A stretch of DNA of 64,000 nt, from NCBI RefSeq assembly GCF_000952685.1, contig NZ_JYHV01000020.1:47394-111393 (forward strand), written 5' to 3'. This stretch comes from Stutzerimonas stutzeri (GTDB lineage: Bacteria; Pseudomonadota; Gammaproteobacteria; Pseudomonadales; Pseudomonadaceae). Both the position numbers and the translations under genes were made by a program. The stretch's first letter is position 1. Each line of letters opens with the position of its first letter. The notes under the pieces were generated by a model that had not been told where the DNA came from, did not search any database, and saw only the letters and a list, made by a program, of their open reading frames with translations. Below, piece after piece: positions 27,137-38,389 of this stretch.

Positions 27137-28348
27137 ATGTCCCTTACCTCAGACCACCGACAGCGTTCGACCGCCTGGGCGATATTTTTGGTGTTCCTGC
27201 GCCTGGGGCTGACCTCGTTTGGCGGTCCGGTCGCCCATCTCGGCTACTTCCGCGAAGAATTCGTCAACCGCCGCCACTGGCTGGATGAGGCGCGGTATGC
27301 CGATCTGGTCGCGCTCTGCCAGTTTCTCCCCGGCCCCGCCAGCAGCCAGGTCGGTATCGCCATCGGCCTGTTACGTGGCGGTTACCGCGGCTCGCTCGCC
27401 GCCTGGGCCGGCTTTACCCTGCCCTCGGCGATTGCGCTGACATTGTTCGCCCTCGGCATCGCTAACTGGGGCGATGCCGTTCCGGAAGGGTTCCTGCATG
27501 GCCTGAAAATCGTCGCGGTAGCGGTCGTGGCTCAGGCAGTCTGGGGCATGGCGCGGAACCTGTGTACCGATGGCGCGCGCAGGATCGTCGCGCTGCTGGC
27601 GGCCTGTGCGGTATTGGTCCTACCCAACGCTTGGGCACAACTCGGCGTCATCGCGCTGGCAGGCGTGTTTGGATTGTTGGTGTTTCGCCCGGCGATGAAA
27701 GCCCCGCCGACTCCATTGCATATCTCTGCGGGTCGCTCAGCAGCCAGCCTGTTTCTACTGGCATTCTTCGCCCTGCTAATCGTGCTGCCCGTTCTGGCAC
27801 TCGCCTCGACCAACCAATGGCTGGCATTGCTCGATACCTTCTATCGCACCGGCGCGCTGGTCTTCGGCGGTGGTCATGTGGTGCTTCCACTGCTACAGGC
27901 CGAGGTCGTTCCCAACGGCTGGGTCAGCAACGATACCTTTCTCGCGGGCTACGGAGCCGCCCAGGCAGTACCGGGGCCGCTGTTCACCTTTTCCGCCTTT
28001 CTCGGTGGATCGATGAACGAGGGAGGCACCCGTCTGGTGAGCGCAGGTTTATGCCTCGTCGCGGTATTCATTCCTTCGTTTCTGCTGGTATTCGGTGTGA
28101 TCCCTTTTTGGGATCGGCTACGCGCCAATCGCCAAGTACAGGCGGCGTTGGTTGGGGTAAACGCGGCGGTGGTCGGCCTGCTGCTGGCGGCACTGTACAA
28201 CCCGGTCTGGACCAACGCGATATTCGGCCCTGGCGACTTTACCCTGGCGCTGATCGCCCTGGTCGCCCTGATGGCCTGGAAGCTGCCCCCCTGGCTGGTG
28301 GTGCTGGCCGGTGGCATTGCCGGCTGGGTGGTTGCCGCGCTGTTCTAA
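27137..28348 (+). CDS. chrA: Chromate transporter, two-domain ChrA
   Basis: 403 residues, the long (bidomain) CHR type. Two homologous halves are visible: the first begins VFLRLGLTSFGGPVAHLGYF and the second YRTGALVFGGGHVVLPLLQ, each followed by the conserved PGP segment (FLPGPASSQ and AVPGPLFTF). It would export chromate from the cytoplasm, giving resistance. The ATG at 27137 is a guess from domain onset; the ribosome site is weak and the frame is open to 27050. The next gene converges from the other strand 30 bases later. Confidence 0.9.
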   Translation: MSLTSDHRQRSTAWAIFLVFLRLGLTSFGGPVAHLGYFREEFVNRRHWLDEARYADLVALCQFLPGPASSQVGIAIGLLRGGYRGSLAAWAGFTLPSAIALTLFALGIANWGDAVPEGFLHGLKIVAVAVVAQAVWGMARNLCTDGARRIVALLAACAVLVLPNAWAQLGVIALAGVFGLLVFRPAMKAPPTPLHISAGRSAASLFLLAFFALLIVLPVLALASTNQWLALLDTFYRTGALVFGGGHVVLPLLQAEVVPNGWVSNDTFLAGYGAAQAVPGPLFTFSAFLGGSMNEGGTRLVSAGLCLVAVFIPSFLLVFGVIPFWDRLRANRQVQAALVGVNAAVVGLLLAALYNPVWTNAIFGPGDFTLALIALVALMAWKLPPWLVVLAGGIAGWVVAALF

Positions 28349-28378
28349 TGGGCGGCAAGCGCAACCTGACTCCGATCA

Positions 28379-29485
28379 TCAGCCGCTACGCTCGGTACGC
28401 CCGCCGGAACGCGCTAGATAGCCACTGCCCTGCTCGCACAGCAAGGCCGCATACTCCTCCGCCGACAGGGCATCGAGCCCGTCGCGCAACGGATAGGCGG
28501 TGAAGCCCAGCTGGGTCAGCAGAAAGACCGCGCTGGCGCTACGCTTGCCGCTGTCGCAGTAACACAGATAGACCCGATCTTGCTTCAGCAGGCGCGCTTT
28601 CAGGCGTAACAGATGCAGCGGCATGTTCAGCGCCTGCAGCGCATGGCCACGCTGGTATTCGTCCAGCAGTCGGACATCCAGCCATTGCGCGCCTTGAGCG
28701 ACCAGTTCGTTGGCCTGCGCCAGCCCTAGCTCGGCTACCACTGGCGCCTTCAGCAGGGCAATGAAATCCTGCCGCGCCAGACGCAGCACACAGGACTCTT
28801 CGAGCAAGGTCACAGTGGCGTTGCGCGGGCTCTCGGTCAGCAAGGCTTCTTCGCCGACACAGGCACCGACGCCCAACTCAGCCACTACCTGCTCGTCGCT
28901 ATCAAAGCCGATCATCACTTCCGCACGGCCGCTTTTTAGGAAGTAACAGCAATCTCCGGCATCGCCTTCATGCAGTAACACATGGCCGGCAGGCAACTCG
29001 ATTGCCTCGAGCTTGCCCAACATGCTCCGCACGTTTTCCGCCGGCACCTTGGCGAACAACGGATTTTCCAGCAGTTCCTCGAGCCATTCGGTCAGCTCAC
29101 CAGTGGTCGCCAGCTGGAGAAGCAGATCGGAATGGCTCTGATGCCAGGCTAATGAACGATCCAACAGTGCGCTATCGACTACCAGCACACTGGAGTCTTC
29201 CAGCGCCTGTACCTGAATCAGCCGGCTACCGGCACTGAACACATGGCAGCTTTCTGGAGAGCCAGCGAACATTCGCCAAGCCACGCCGTCCGCGCCTTGC
29301 ATGGACAGCGAACCGGTCAGCAGGAAATAGCTCGACCCGAGCTCGGTCTCGCCATCGAACAGCCACTGGTTGGCGAGCAGCGGGCGAGGGATCAACTGGT
29401 CACGCAGCGATTGCAACTGACGAGGCGAGAGCGCATTGAGCGGAGTCAGACTGCGTATCTGATCGGGGAGTAACGGCTTGTTCAT
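28379..29485 (-). CDS. Cyclic-nucleotide-binding and rhodanese domain protein
   Basis: 368 residues. Residues 1-130 look like a degenerate cNMP-binding fold, 140-255 a clear one (LPAGHVLLHEGDAGDCCYFL, then GVGACVGEEALLTESPRNAT), and 260-350 a rhodanese domain with catalytic cysteine in LCYCDSGKRSASA. The phosphate-binding arginine of true cAMP sites is present within ESPRNATV. No DNA-binding helix-turn-helix follows. It may couple nucleotide sensing to sulfur transfer; the role is inferred from domains alone. Confidence 0.87.
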   Translation of the reverse strand: MNKPLLPDQIRSLTPLNALSPRQLQSLRDQLIPRPLLANQWLFDGETELGSSYFLLTGSLSMQGADGVAWRMFAGSPESCHVFSAGSRLIQVQALEDSSVLVVDSALLDRSLAWHQSHSDLLLQLATTGELTEWLEELLENPLFAKVPAENVRSMLGKLEAIELPAGHVLLHEGDAGDCCYFLKSGRAEVMIGFDSDEQVVAELGVGACVGEEALLTESPRNATVTLLEESCVLRLARQDFIALLKAPVVAELGLAQANELVAQGAQWLDVRLLDEYQRGHALQALNMPLHLLRLKARLLKQDRVYLCYCDSGKRSASAVFLLTQLGFTAYPLRDGLDALSAEEYAALLCEQGSGYLARSGGRTERSG

Positions 29486-29508
29486 CCATGGATTCCAAGT
29501 ACAGAAGT

Positions 29509-30468
29509 TCAGCGCAGCAGCTCGTCCAGCTGTGCCTGGGCAGCCCGTCGACCCTGCAGGCCACCGGTGTGCACGAAGATGAGCCGCGTGCCGGTCGCAA
29601 AATAACCGCGCTCCACATAAAGGCGCAATGCCATCATCGCTTTAGCTGTATAAACCGGCTCCAGAGGTAGTTCGGCCGCCCGCTCGGTTTCGACCATGAA
29701 GCGAGCCAGAGTCTCGTCGAATTGGCCGAAACCACCGCGACTCGCATCGATCAGCTGATAATTTGCGGAGACGACACCGGCCTCACCCAGCAGTCGGCCG
29801 ACCTCTTGCGTGACGCCGTGAGACGGTGGCCCCGCCAGCGCCCCATATACCCATCGGTTACCCTGCTCCGCCTCACCCATCACCAACCCGGCCAGCGTCG
29901 TTCCGGTGCCAGCAGCCAACCACCAGCCGTCGTAGTCGTCCCAGCTAAGCGCGGCAAGCTGCTCCCGTACGCGGAGCACCAAGGGCGCGCAACCCAGGGC
30001 ACCCGCCAATCCACCGCCACCTTCAGGTATGCAGTGATAGTCCGGGTAACGCTGGCGCCAGACGTCAAAGAAGTCCGGCTGATGCCGCGCCCTGTAGCCC
30101 GCGTAACCCAGCCAGTGCAGCTGCATGCCGAAGCCCTGCAGATCCTCCACTGTCGCGGTTCGCTGGGGATGCCCGCGCAACAGGCCAACGCTGGCAAGCC
30201 CGAAGCGCTTGGCCGCGGCGGCCAGCGCGTGAAGATGGTTGGAATGCGGACCGCCGAGGCTGATCAGTCCTGGCGCATCGGCCGCCTGGGCTGCGTGCAG
30301 GTGATGGACGAGTTTGAACCACTTGTTTCCAGACAACTCGGGATCGATCACGTCCAGGCGCAACACGGCGAGCTGTATGTTCGCTCGCTGCAGCCAGGGT
30401 AAGTCGACGGTGTGCAACGGCGCAGGCACAGCCTCTGGGGAAAACGCTGAAAGTGCAGGCACGTGCAT
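29509..30468 (-). CDS. PLP-dependent D-cysteine desulfhydrase/ACC deaminase family
   Basis: 319 residues of the tryptophan-synthase-beta-like PLP fold. The Schiff-base lysine is in LSGNKWFKL (about residue 48-52), the SLGGPHSNHLHALAAAAK segment holds the phosphate-cradle residues, and GTGTTLAGL is the C-terminal phosphate loop. The family contains ACC deaminase and D-cysteine desulfhydrase; distinguishing residues are not conclusive, and desulfhydrase is more common in free-living gammaproteobacteria. The ATG overlaps the stop of the coiled-coil gene (TGATG). Confidence 0.85.
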   Translation of the reverse strand: MHVPALSAFSPEAVPAPLHTVDLPWLQRANIQLAVLRLDVIDPELSGNKWFKLVHHLHAAQAADAPGLISLGGPHSNHLHALAAAAKRFGLASVGLLRGHPQRTATVEDLQGFGMQLHWLGYAGYRARHQPDFFDVWRQRYPDYHCIPEGGGGLAGALGCAPLVLRVREQLAALSWDDYDGWWLAAGTGTTLAGLVMGEAEQGNRWVYGALAGPPSHGVTQEVGRLLGEAGVVSANYQLIDASRGGFGQFDETLARFMVETERAAELPLEPVYTAKAMMALRLYVERGYFATGTRLIFVHTGGLQGRRAAQAQLDELLR

Positions 30469-31829
30469 CAGCTACCCGTGCGTAGCCGGTCCTGCGATCG
30501 ATGCCTGGCACAGCAGTTGGAATGTCCAATGACGAAACGCCCCGGCGACTCCACTTTGTCCAACGGCATATTGCAGCGTTCTCCGCTGGACAGCGTGGCA
30601 ATGCAGGTGGGCTGCTGATAATGCTGAACCCACTGACCGTACTGTTCTTCGGAGACCGCGCATTTAGCCGCAGCATAGGCGAGCGGGTTTTGCTGATAAC
30701 CGGCCATATCAGAAAGTGGAATAGTCAGGTGACCGGCACCGGGATGGTAGGCCATGAACGCCACGCCAAGCGCTGAAAGACGTTCCAGGGAGCGCTCACC
30801 GCTCTGCTCGATGAGCGCATCACGTTGCTTCTGGAGCTGCTCGATTTCTTCCTGTAACTGGCTATCCAGTTCGTTGCGGTAGGCCAGTTCGACGTCGCGT
30901 ATGGATACTTGCTCCTTGTACTCAGCCACGGCTGCTGCGACTTGCCGCTGTAGTTCGTCATCGAACTGCGCACGCGCAGCCTGCGCTTCGGCGCGGCTAT
31001 TGTGTTCCAACGCACGGAGCTGTCGGCTCATCTCTTCGCGGGTTTTCTGAAAGCCTTCAGCCTGTTCGTTGAGCTGTGCCCGCAGGTCTGCGGCAAGCTG
31101 CTCTTTGTGCACCAGCTCCTGACGCAACTGGGCAAGCTCGTCCTGCAGCTTGGCATGCTGCTGTGCGGCCAGTTCGCGCAACCTGGTGATATCGGCCTCG
31201 CGCTGCTGCTCAAGATTGGCGATGCGCAGACGCTGCTGCTTGATCAGTTGCGCGGCCTTCAGCCGTTGTTCCTGTTCCAGTTTCTCTGCCCGTCGGGTGG
31301 CGGTTTGCTTGGCCGAATCAGCCGCGTACCAGGTGTCTTCGGCGACCATCTGCAGTCGCTCGGCCGGTACCGTCTGAGGCTGTTCTTCCTCGACCAAAAG
31401 ACCAAGCTGGTTGCGCCTGACCCGATCGCGCAGCATGACGAGGTGATTCTTGCTCTGGGTCAGTTCCGGATCCCAGAGATGCATCTGGTACCAGGAGACC
31501 GGGCACTGACTGCGGCAGGCCAGGCGAATGGGGCCCGCGCCCAGATCGGGCCCGCGCCCGGTACGTTCGGCCAGATTGCGCAGCGGAATGTTCCAGCCAC
31601 TGTCAGCCGAACCGTCTTCGTTGAAATCGAGATAGAAGAACACCGCCGCGCGAACCTGCAAGCGGGTGTTGATCAGTACATAGGCGACGCGCATCTGCTG
31701 ATCGGCGAATTCGGGCATGCTCACGACCCCATCGAGCATCGCCTCGAATTCCGGATAGAGCATTTCCTTGCAGACGCCGTCATCGTTGAAGAACAGCACG
31801 GCTTCGACCGTCTGCGGTTTGATCTGCAT
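30468..31829 (-). CDS. Coiled-coil protein of unknown function
   Basis: 453 residues from the ATG at 31829. Residues 1-150 form a globular N-domain (begins MQIKPQTVEAVLFFNDDG, includes CRSQCPVSWYQMHLWDPEL). Residues about 180-375 are a long Gln/Glu/Arg-rich coiled coil. The last 80 residues form a small domain with CIATLSSGERC and HSNCCARHR, a possible metal site. I do not recognise a named family. The TGATG overlap with the downstream desulfhydrase indicates coupled translation. A structural or cell-organising role is only a guess. Confidence 0.82.
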   Translation of the reverse strand: MQIKPQTVEAVLFFNDDGVCKEMLYPEFEAMLDGVVSMPEFADQQMRVAYVLINTRLQVRAAVFFYLDFNEDGSADSGWNIPLRNLAERTGRGPDLGAGPIRLACRSQCPVSWYQMHLWDPELTQSKNHLVMLRDRVRRNQLGLLVEEEQPQTVPAERLQMVAEDTWYAADSAKQTATRRAEKLEQEQRLKAAQLIKQQRLRIANLEQQREADITRLRELAAQQHAKLQDELAQLRQELVHKEQLAADLRAQLNEQAEGFQKTREEMSRQLRALEHNSRAEAQAARAQFDDELQRQVAAAVAEYKEQVSIRDVELAYRNELDSQLQEEIEQLQKQRDALIEQSGERSLERLSALGVAFMAYHPGAGHLTIPLSDMAGYQQNPLAYAAAKCAVSEEQYGQWVQHYQQPTCIATLSSGERCNMPLDKVESPGRFVIGHSNCCARHRSQDRLRTGS

Positions 31830-32030
31830 GCTCGCACCCTCAACGGCTTGATCGGCCAGCGAAATTCCGAGACAGCAACCGCACCGACGCCGCCATCCCA
31901 TGGTTGGCGCAAGTTTAGGGGAAAAACCGCAGCGGGCGATGTGACTGGGTTGGCAGCGAGTCGGCATGCTTATTCGCAGCGAGGTGCAACCAGCAAACTA
32001 TGGCGGCATCGGAGGTGGACGATCACCGCG

Positions 32031-32462
32031 TCACCGCGTCAGCGCGGCAAGCTGAGGCGCCAGGCGCCTGCCCATCTCCTCGCCGAGCGCCTGCAGGCCG
32101 CTCATTGGACGCACCATGACTTCAAAATCGGTGATCAGTCCAGATTCATCGAAACGGATCATGTCGATGCCCTTGAGCTGTCGATCACCGACGCGTGCGC
32201 TGAATTCCAGCACGACGTTCAAGCCATCGGGACTGACCAACTGGCGATGGTATTCAAAGTCTTCGAATACCGTTACCACGGTATTGAGGATCAGATTGAC
32301 CGCCACTGCGCTCTCGTAGGGTTTGAAAGCCATCGGCGAACGGAACACCGCCCGCGGATGCAGCAGCTCCGGTAGTTGCTGGAGATCCTGGGCGTCGATC
32401 ATCCGATGCCAGCGCTGCACAGTCGCAGCAACGGCGGGCTGCATCGCGAGGGAAGCATTCAT
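32031..32462 (-). CDS. NTF2/SnoaL-like small protein
   Basis: 143 residues with the cone-shaped alpha+beta fold pattern of SnoaL-like/NTF2-like proteins: an N-terminal helix pair (VQRWHRMIDAQDLQQLPELL), HPRAVFRSPMAFKPYES, and the C-terminal strand GLITDFEVMVRP. AAGGAG lies 7-8 bases before the ATG. It lies beyond the fadH terminator, so is separately transcribed. Ligand or reaction unknown. Confidence 0.8.
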   Translation of the reverse strand: MNASLAMQPAVAATVQRWHRMIDAQDLQQLPELLHPRAVFRSPMAFKPYESAVAVNLILNTVVTVFEDFEYHRQLVSPDGLNVVLEFSARVGDRQLKGIDMIRFDESGLITDFEVMVRPMSGLQALGEEMGRRLAPQLAALTR

Positions 32463-32484
32463 GCGGAGCTCCTTTATTGCGCAA

Positions 32485-32510
32485 GAAAAAAGCCCCGCTC
32501 GTAGCGGGGC
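32485..32510 (-). terminator. fadH terminator
   Basis: GCCCCGCT/AGCGGGGC (32492-32499, 32503-32510) with a CGT loop; six As precede on the + strand, giving a U-run for minus-strand transcription from fadH, which ends at 32519. Confidence 0.88.
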
Positions 32511-32518
32511 CTGGATAC

Positions 32519-34591
<2,073 letters not shown>

Positions 34592-34769
34592 TCAACGGTA
34601 GGAATGCCACGCCTCGTGGGGTCGCGGTCACTGTGTCGTGAAGATAAACAGGCGCTGCGCCTCGCTCAATGATCGAAACTGACAACTGCCTGACCCTATT
34701 GCGCAAAAACACTTGGCAATCATCGGGCATGTCTCTAGTCTCCTCCCACACGTTTAACCAACCTCAGTC

Positions 34770-35777
34770 ATGCGCACCTACAGCAAACTATTCGGCCTGA
34801 CGGTACTCGTCCTCGTCGCGCTCAGCTTCTACCTGGACTGGACGCGCGACCGGCGCAGTGGCCCGCTGCTGTCCGATCTGCGCACCCTGCCGATCAACAG
34901 CCACGGGCAGCCAGGCCCTGCTGGCAATCTGCTCGGCGTGGAAACCCGCCTGACGCCGGCTGACTACCAGAGCAGAGAACGGCTGCAACTGAAATTCACC
35001 ACTTATCTCAACCAGGCACGCGATGCCGGCCTACTGGACTCGCGCACTATCGTCGTGCTGCCGGAACATGTCGGCACCGGGCTGTTTGCCCTGGGAGAAA
35101 AACCTGAAGTGCAGCAGGCGCGCACGTTGCGCGACGCCATGCACTGGATGGCGCTGAGCAATCCATGGACGTACCTTCGAGCGCTGCTCGATAACGAGGG
35201 TGAAGACCACCGCACCGAGGCCGTTCTGAAAATCAAGGGCCGGCAGATGGCCGATGACTATCAGCGCATATTCGGCGGCCTTGCCCGTGATTACGGAGTG
35301 ACGCTGGTCGCAGGTTCCATCGTGCTCCCCGAGCCGCGCCTTGAGGAAGGACGCCTGCAGATCGGCGATGGCCCGCTTCGCCAGGTCAGTCTGAGTTTTG
35401 CCGCCGACGGCGAACCCATCGGACCGCTGCAGTACAAGATGGGGCTCAGCCGCTACGAACGCCGCTATAGTCAGGCCCCGGATGCACCGTCGTCCGCGCT
35501 GCTGACACCCGCCGGACGTCTAGCGGTGCTGATCGGCTGCGATGGATACACTCGATCACCGCCAGCCGATGCCGATCTACTCGCTCTGCCTGGCGCGCGC
35601 GATGATCCGCCGGTTACCTGCGCAGCCAGCAACCCGCCACAGACCACCCTGCCGCGCATGGAGGTACGTACCCTCGGTTTGCCGTGGAACTTGGTCGGCT
35701 CTCCGCGGCGCCCTGTCCGCCAACGCTACAACGAGCCGGTGCAACTGACCAACCTGTGGCTACCGGACCGACCATGA
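34770..35777 (+). CDS. Membrane-anchored nitrilase-like (carbon-nitrogen hydrolase) protein
   Basis: 335 residues. An N-terminal helix (about 7-23) anchors it; the rest is a nitrilase-superfamily domain with the triad candidates Glu in VVLPEHVG (about residue 99), Lys in LQYKMGLSRYE (about 224) and Cys in VLIGCDGYT (about 257). A single membrane helix plus hydrolase domain suggests a periplasmic amidase-like activity, loosely like the soluble domain of Lnt but without its membrane bundle. It overlaps the next gene by four bases (ATGA). Substrate unknown. Confidence 0.75.
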   Translation: MRTYSKLFGLTVLVLVALSFYLDWTRDRRSGPLLSDLRTLPINSHGQPGPAGNLLGVETRLTPADYQSRERLQLKFTTYLNQARDAGLLDSRTIVVLPEHVGTGLFALGEKPEVQQARTLRDAMHWMALSNPWTYLRALLDNEGEDHRTEAVLKIKGRQMADDYQRIFGGLARDYGVTLVAGSIVLPEPRLEEGRLQIGDGPLRQVSLSFAADGEPIGPLQYKMGLSRYERRYSQAPDAPSSALLTPAGRLAVLIGCDGYTRSPPADADLLALPGARDDPPVTCAASNPPQTTLPRMEVRTLGLPWNLVGSPRRPVRQRYNEPVQLTNLWLPDRP

Positions 35778-36811
35778 ATCGGCAGCGAGTGCGCCTGGGT
35801 GATCTCTCGGTTGGCTTCGTGCATAGCCTGAGCAGCGCCCTGCTGGCAAAGCAGATCGATCCGCAACCGCTGCTCGATGCTTACGGGCTGGATCCCGCGC
35901 GCCTCTCGGAACCGCGTGCCCGGCTTTCGATCCCGCGTTACATGCGCCTCGGCCATGCCGCCATACAATTGACTGGCGACCCGAGCCTGGGCCTGGAGAT
36001 GGGACGATTGCGCAAGGCCGGGCATCTTGGTCTGGTCGGGGTGACATCAACCCAGGCGCCGACCGTTCGAGAAGCCGCCCGCGCGCTGATCCGCTATGAA
36101 CCGCTGTATGCATCCAACTACCGCGGCGCCTCCGGGTTCCATGAGGATGCCAAAGGAGCCTGGCTGCGGTTCTATTCGATCAGCCCCTACAACAGCTACA
36201 ACCGGTTCGTCGTGGATACGGTATTGGCGAGCTGGATCACTCAGCTGAGCACGGTGGCCGCTTCCCCGCTGGTACCCGTGGCGGTACACATCGAGTTCGA
36301 GCGCCCCATCTACGCAACTTTCTACGAGACGTTCTTCACGAAACCGGTGGAGTTCGCGGCCGAACACAATCAGCTGCGATTGGACAGAGCCACGCTGGCT
36401 TTGCGCAACCCGGAACATTGCCCTGGCACCTGGCGCCAGCTGTTGGAGCTCTGCGAGGCGGAGCTGGAGCAGCGCACCCGTACCCGCAGCCTGCGCGAGC
36501 GGGTCACCCAACTCCTAGGGCCGATGCTCAAGGGCCAAGAACCCGATCTGCAGCAGATCGCCAGCCGCTTGCAGCTGCCACCCTGGACCCTGCGTCGCAA
36601 GCTCGAGGAAGAAGGCACCAGCTATCGGGCCATTCTCAACGACACACGACGCGACCTGGCAATGGCCTACATACGGGATACCGAATCCGCTTTCGGCGAG
36701 ATAGCCTGGCTACTGGGATTTTCCTCGGCGGAAGCCTTTCAACGCGCGTTCAAACGCTGGAGCGGACAAACACCGGGGGAATATCGGCGCGCGCAGCGGC
36801 GCGCTGATTGA
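35774..36811 (+). CDS. AraC-family transcriptional regulator
   Basis: 345 residues. The N-terminal two thirds form the arabinose-binding-like domain typical of OruR/ArgR-type AraC regulators (begins MNRQRVRLGDLSVGFVHSL). The C-terminal 100 residues carry two helix-turn-helices; the second includes FGEIAWLLGFSSAEAFQRAF then KRWSGQTPGEYRR. The ATG overlaps the preceding stop as ATGA, so it is co-translated with the nitrilase-like protein and may regulate it or fadH. Ligand unknown. Confidence 0.92.
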   Translation: MNRQRVRLGDLSVGFVHSLSSALLAKQIDPQPLLDAYGLDPARLSEPRARLSIPRYMRLGHAAIQLTGDPSLGLEMGRLRKAGHLGLVGVTSTQAPTVREAARALIRYEPLYASNYRGASGFHEDAKGAWLRFYSISPYNSYNRFVVDTVLASWITQLSTVAASPLVPVAVHIEFERPIYATFYETFFTKPVEFAAEHNQLRLDRATLALRNPEHCPGTWRQLLELCEAELEQRTRTRSLRERVTQLLGPMLKGQEPDLQQIASRLQLPPWTLRRKLEEEGTSYRAILNDTRRDLAMAYIRDTESAFGEIAWLLGFSSAEAFQRAFKRWSGQTPGEYRRAQRRAD

Positions 36812-36856
36812 TCCGCTGACGTTTCGTCGTGCTGCAGCGAAACGCCAGTGGCCGTC

Positions 36857-36943
36857 TTAAAGCTCGAAGGCGTCGTCGGCCGGCTCAGGACCGTCCTGCT
36901 CTGCGGCGTGCCATTCGAGTATCTCGTCCTGATAGTCATCCAT
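36857..36943 (-). CDS. 28-residue acidic mini-protein
   Basis: A short frame with 11 acidic and no Lys/Arg residues; it starts MDDYQDEILEW and ends DDAFEL. It follows an exceptionally good ribosome site: AGGAGCGCTCCT at 36944-36955, itself a perfect palindrome. The frame is too short for statistics, but start context and unusual composition argue for translation. I recall similar short MDDYQ/E-type acidic proteins annotated as hypothetical in pseudomonads, without known role. Confidence 0.55.
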   Translation of the reverse strand: MDDYQDEILEWHAAEQDGPEPADDAFEL

Positions 36944-37198
36944 AGGAGCGCTCCTCTTGCTGGGGTCTGCCAAACCGTCGAAATCCCATTGCGTTGGCAA
37001 GACGCCTCGCCTGCGTTTTTCAACAGCTGCTACCGGTGCTAACAAAGTCCATGCCAGCAAGCTACCGCGGAGACATGACGAAAACATGAACCGCCCCACG
37101 CTGGCACTTACGACTGAATAGCCCAACCTCTCCACAGCCACAACGCGCCCAATCGCCGCACATGGCTACAACCGCCGTTGCAGAGCCTCTTGGTGCAC

Positions 37199-37357
37199 TC
37201 ATGGGGTCGCCAGGCCAGCGGCTGTCATGAACTGACGCAGCAGCCAGGCGACCACCCCGAGCGCCAGCACACTGGCAGACCAAATCAGCACGAGCCAGGT
37301 CATGCGCTGCCATAACGGCTTCGGTCCTGGCGCACTGCTTTCGGGCTTCTTCTGCAT
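37199..37357 (-). CDS. Small subunit of cyanide-insensitive oxidase (DUF2474/CydX-like)
   Basis: 52 residues: a basic, proline-containing cytoplasmic N-terminus and one membrane helix (MTWLVLIWSASVLALGVVAW, about 20-39). Size, topology and position right after cioB match the DUF2474 accessory peptides found with CIO-type bd oxidases, analogous to CydX. The ATG at 37357 follows GGAG; a Met four codons earlier is possible. Confidence 0.85.
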   Translation of the reverse strand: MQKKPESSAPGPKPLWQRMTWLVLIWSASVLALGVVAWLLRQFMTAAGLATP

Positions 37358-37379
37358 CGTGGGCTCCATAACGAGACGA

Positions 37380-38387
37380 CTAGTGATAGCCATCCTCTGC
37401 GCTGACCTTGCCGCGGAACACGTAATAGCTCCATGCGGTGTACATCAGGATCAAAGGGATGATCAGCAGCGCCCCCACCAGAGTGAAACCCTGGCTCTGC
37501 GGTGGCGAGGCGGCCTCCCAGATGCTGACCGATGGCGGGATGATGTTCGGCCAGAGGCTGATGCCAAGGCCGCTGTAGCCAAGGAATATAAGCGCCAGGG
37601 TGAACAGGAACGGCGCGTAGTGGGCGTAGCGCGCGATAGATCGCAGCAGTCCGAACGTGCACAGCAACACGAGGATGGGCACCGGCATGAAGAGGAACAG
37701 GTTCGGCATGCTGAACCAGCGCTCGGCGATGTCCGGATGTGTTAAAGGCGTCCATATACTCACGATGCCGGTCACCGCCAATACCGCCCAGACCAGTGGC
37801 GTGCCGATGTCGTGCATCCGTCGCTGCAGTTCACCCTCGGTTTTCATGATCAGCCACGTGCAGCCCAACAAGGCATAGGCAGCAATCAGCGCCACGCCGC
37901 AGAACACCGAGAACGGCGTCAACCAATCCAGAGGTCCCCCTGCATAGGCGCGATCGGCGACCGGAAACCCATGAATGAATGCGCCCAGCGCGACGCCCTG
38001 GAAGAAGGTCGCCGCCAATGAACCACCGACGAACGCCTTGTCCCAGATATGTTGGCGCGCGACGCTCGCCTTGAAGCGGAATTCGAAGGCCACGCCGCGG
38101 AAGATCAGGCCCATCAGCATGAAGATGATCGGCAGGTACAACGCGGAAAGCACCACCGAATAGGCCAGCGGAAACGCGGCGAACAGCCCGGCGCCACCCA
38201 GCACCAACCAGGTTTCGTTGCCATCCCAGATCGGCGCCACGGTATTCATCGCCACGTCGCGCTCGGAACTGTCGGCGAGGAACGGGAAAAGGATCCCGAT
38301 ACCCAGGTCGAAGCCGTCCATCACCACGTACATCATGATGCCGAAGATGATGATGACGGCCCAGATCAGCGAAAGATCGACACCCAT
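37380..38387 (-). CDS. cioB: Cyanide-insensitive bd-type oxidase subunit II
   Basis: 335 residues, the CioB length (E. coli CydB is longer). It has about eight to nine membrane helices; the N-terminal MMYVVMDGFDLGIGILFPF and PIWDGNETWLVLGGAG segments are diagnostic of CydB/CioB. It forms the heterodimer with CioA in the inner membrane, oxidising ubiquinol and reducing oxygen. The start 38387 lies 3 bases beyond the cioA stop, with AGAGG upstream; open frame further upstream overlaps cioA and is not used. Confidence 0.94.
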   Translation of the reverse strand: MGVDLSLIWAVIIIFGIMMYVVMDGFDLGIGILFPFLADSSERDVAMNTVAPIWDGNETWLVLGGAGLFAAFPLAYSVVLSALYLPIIFMLMGLIFRGVAFEFRFKASVARQHIWDKAFVGGSLAATFFQGVALGAFIHGFPVADRAYAGGPLDWLTPFSVFCGVALIAAYALLGCTWLIMKTEGELQRRMHDIGTPLVWAVLAVTGIVSIWTPLTHPDIAERWFSMPNLFLFMPVPILVLLCTFGLLRSIARYAHYAPFLFTLALIFLGYSGLGISLWPNIIPPSVSIWEAASPPQSQGFTLVGALLIIPLILMYTAWSYYVFRGKVSAEDGYH

Positions 38388-38389
38388 AT

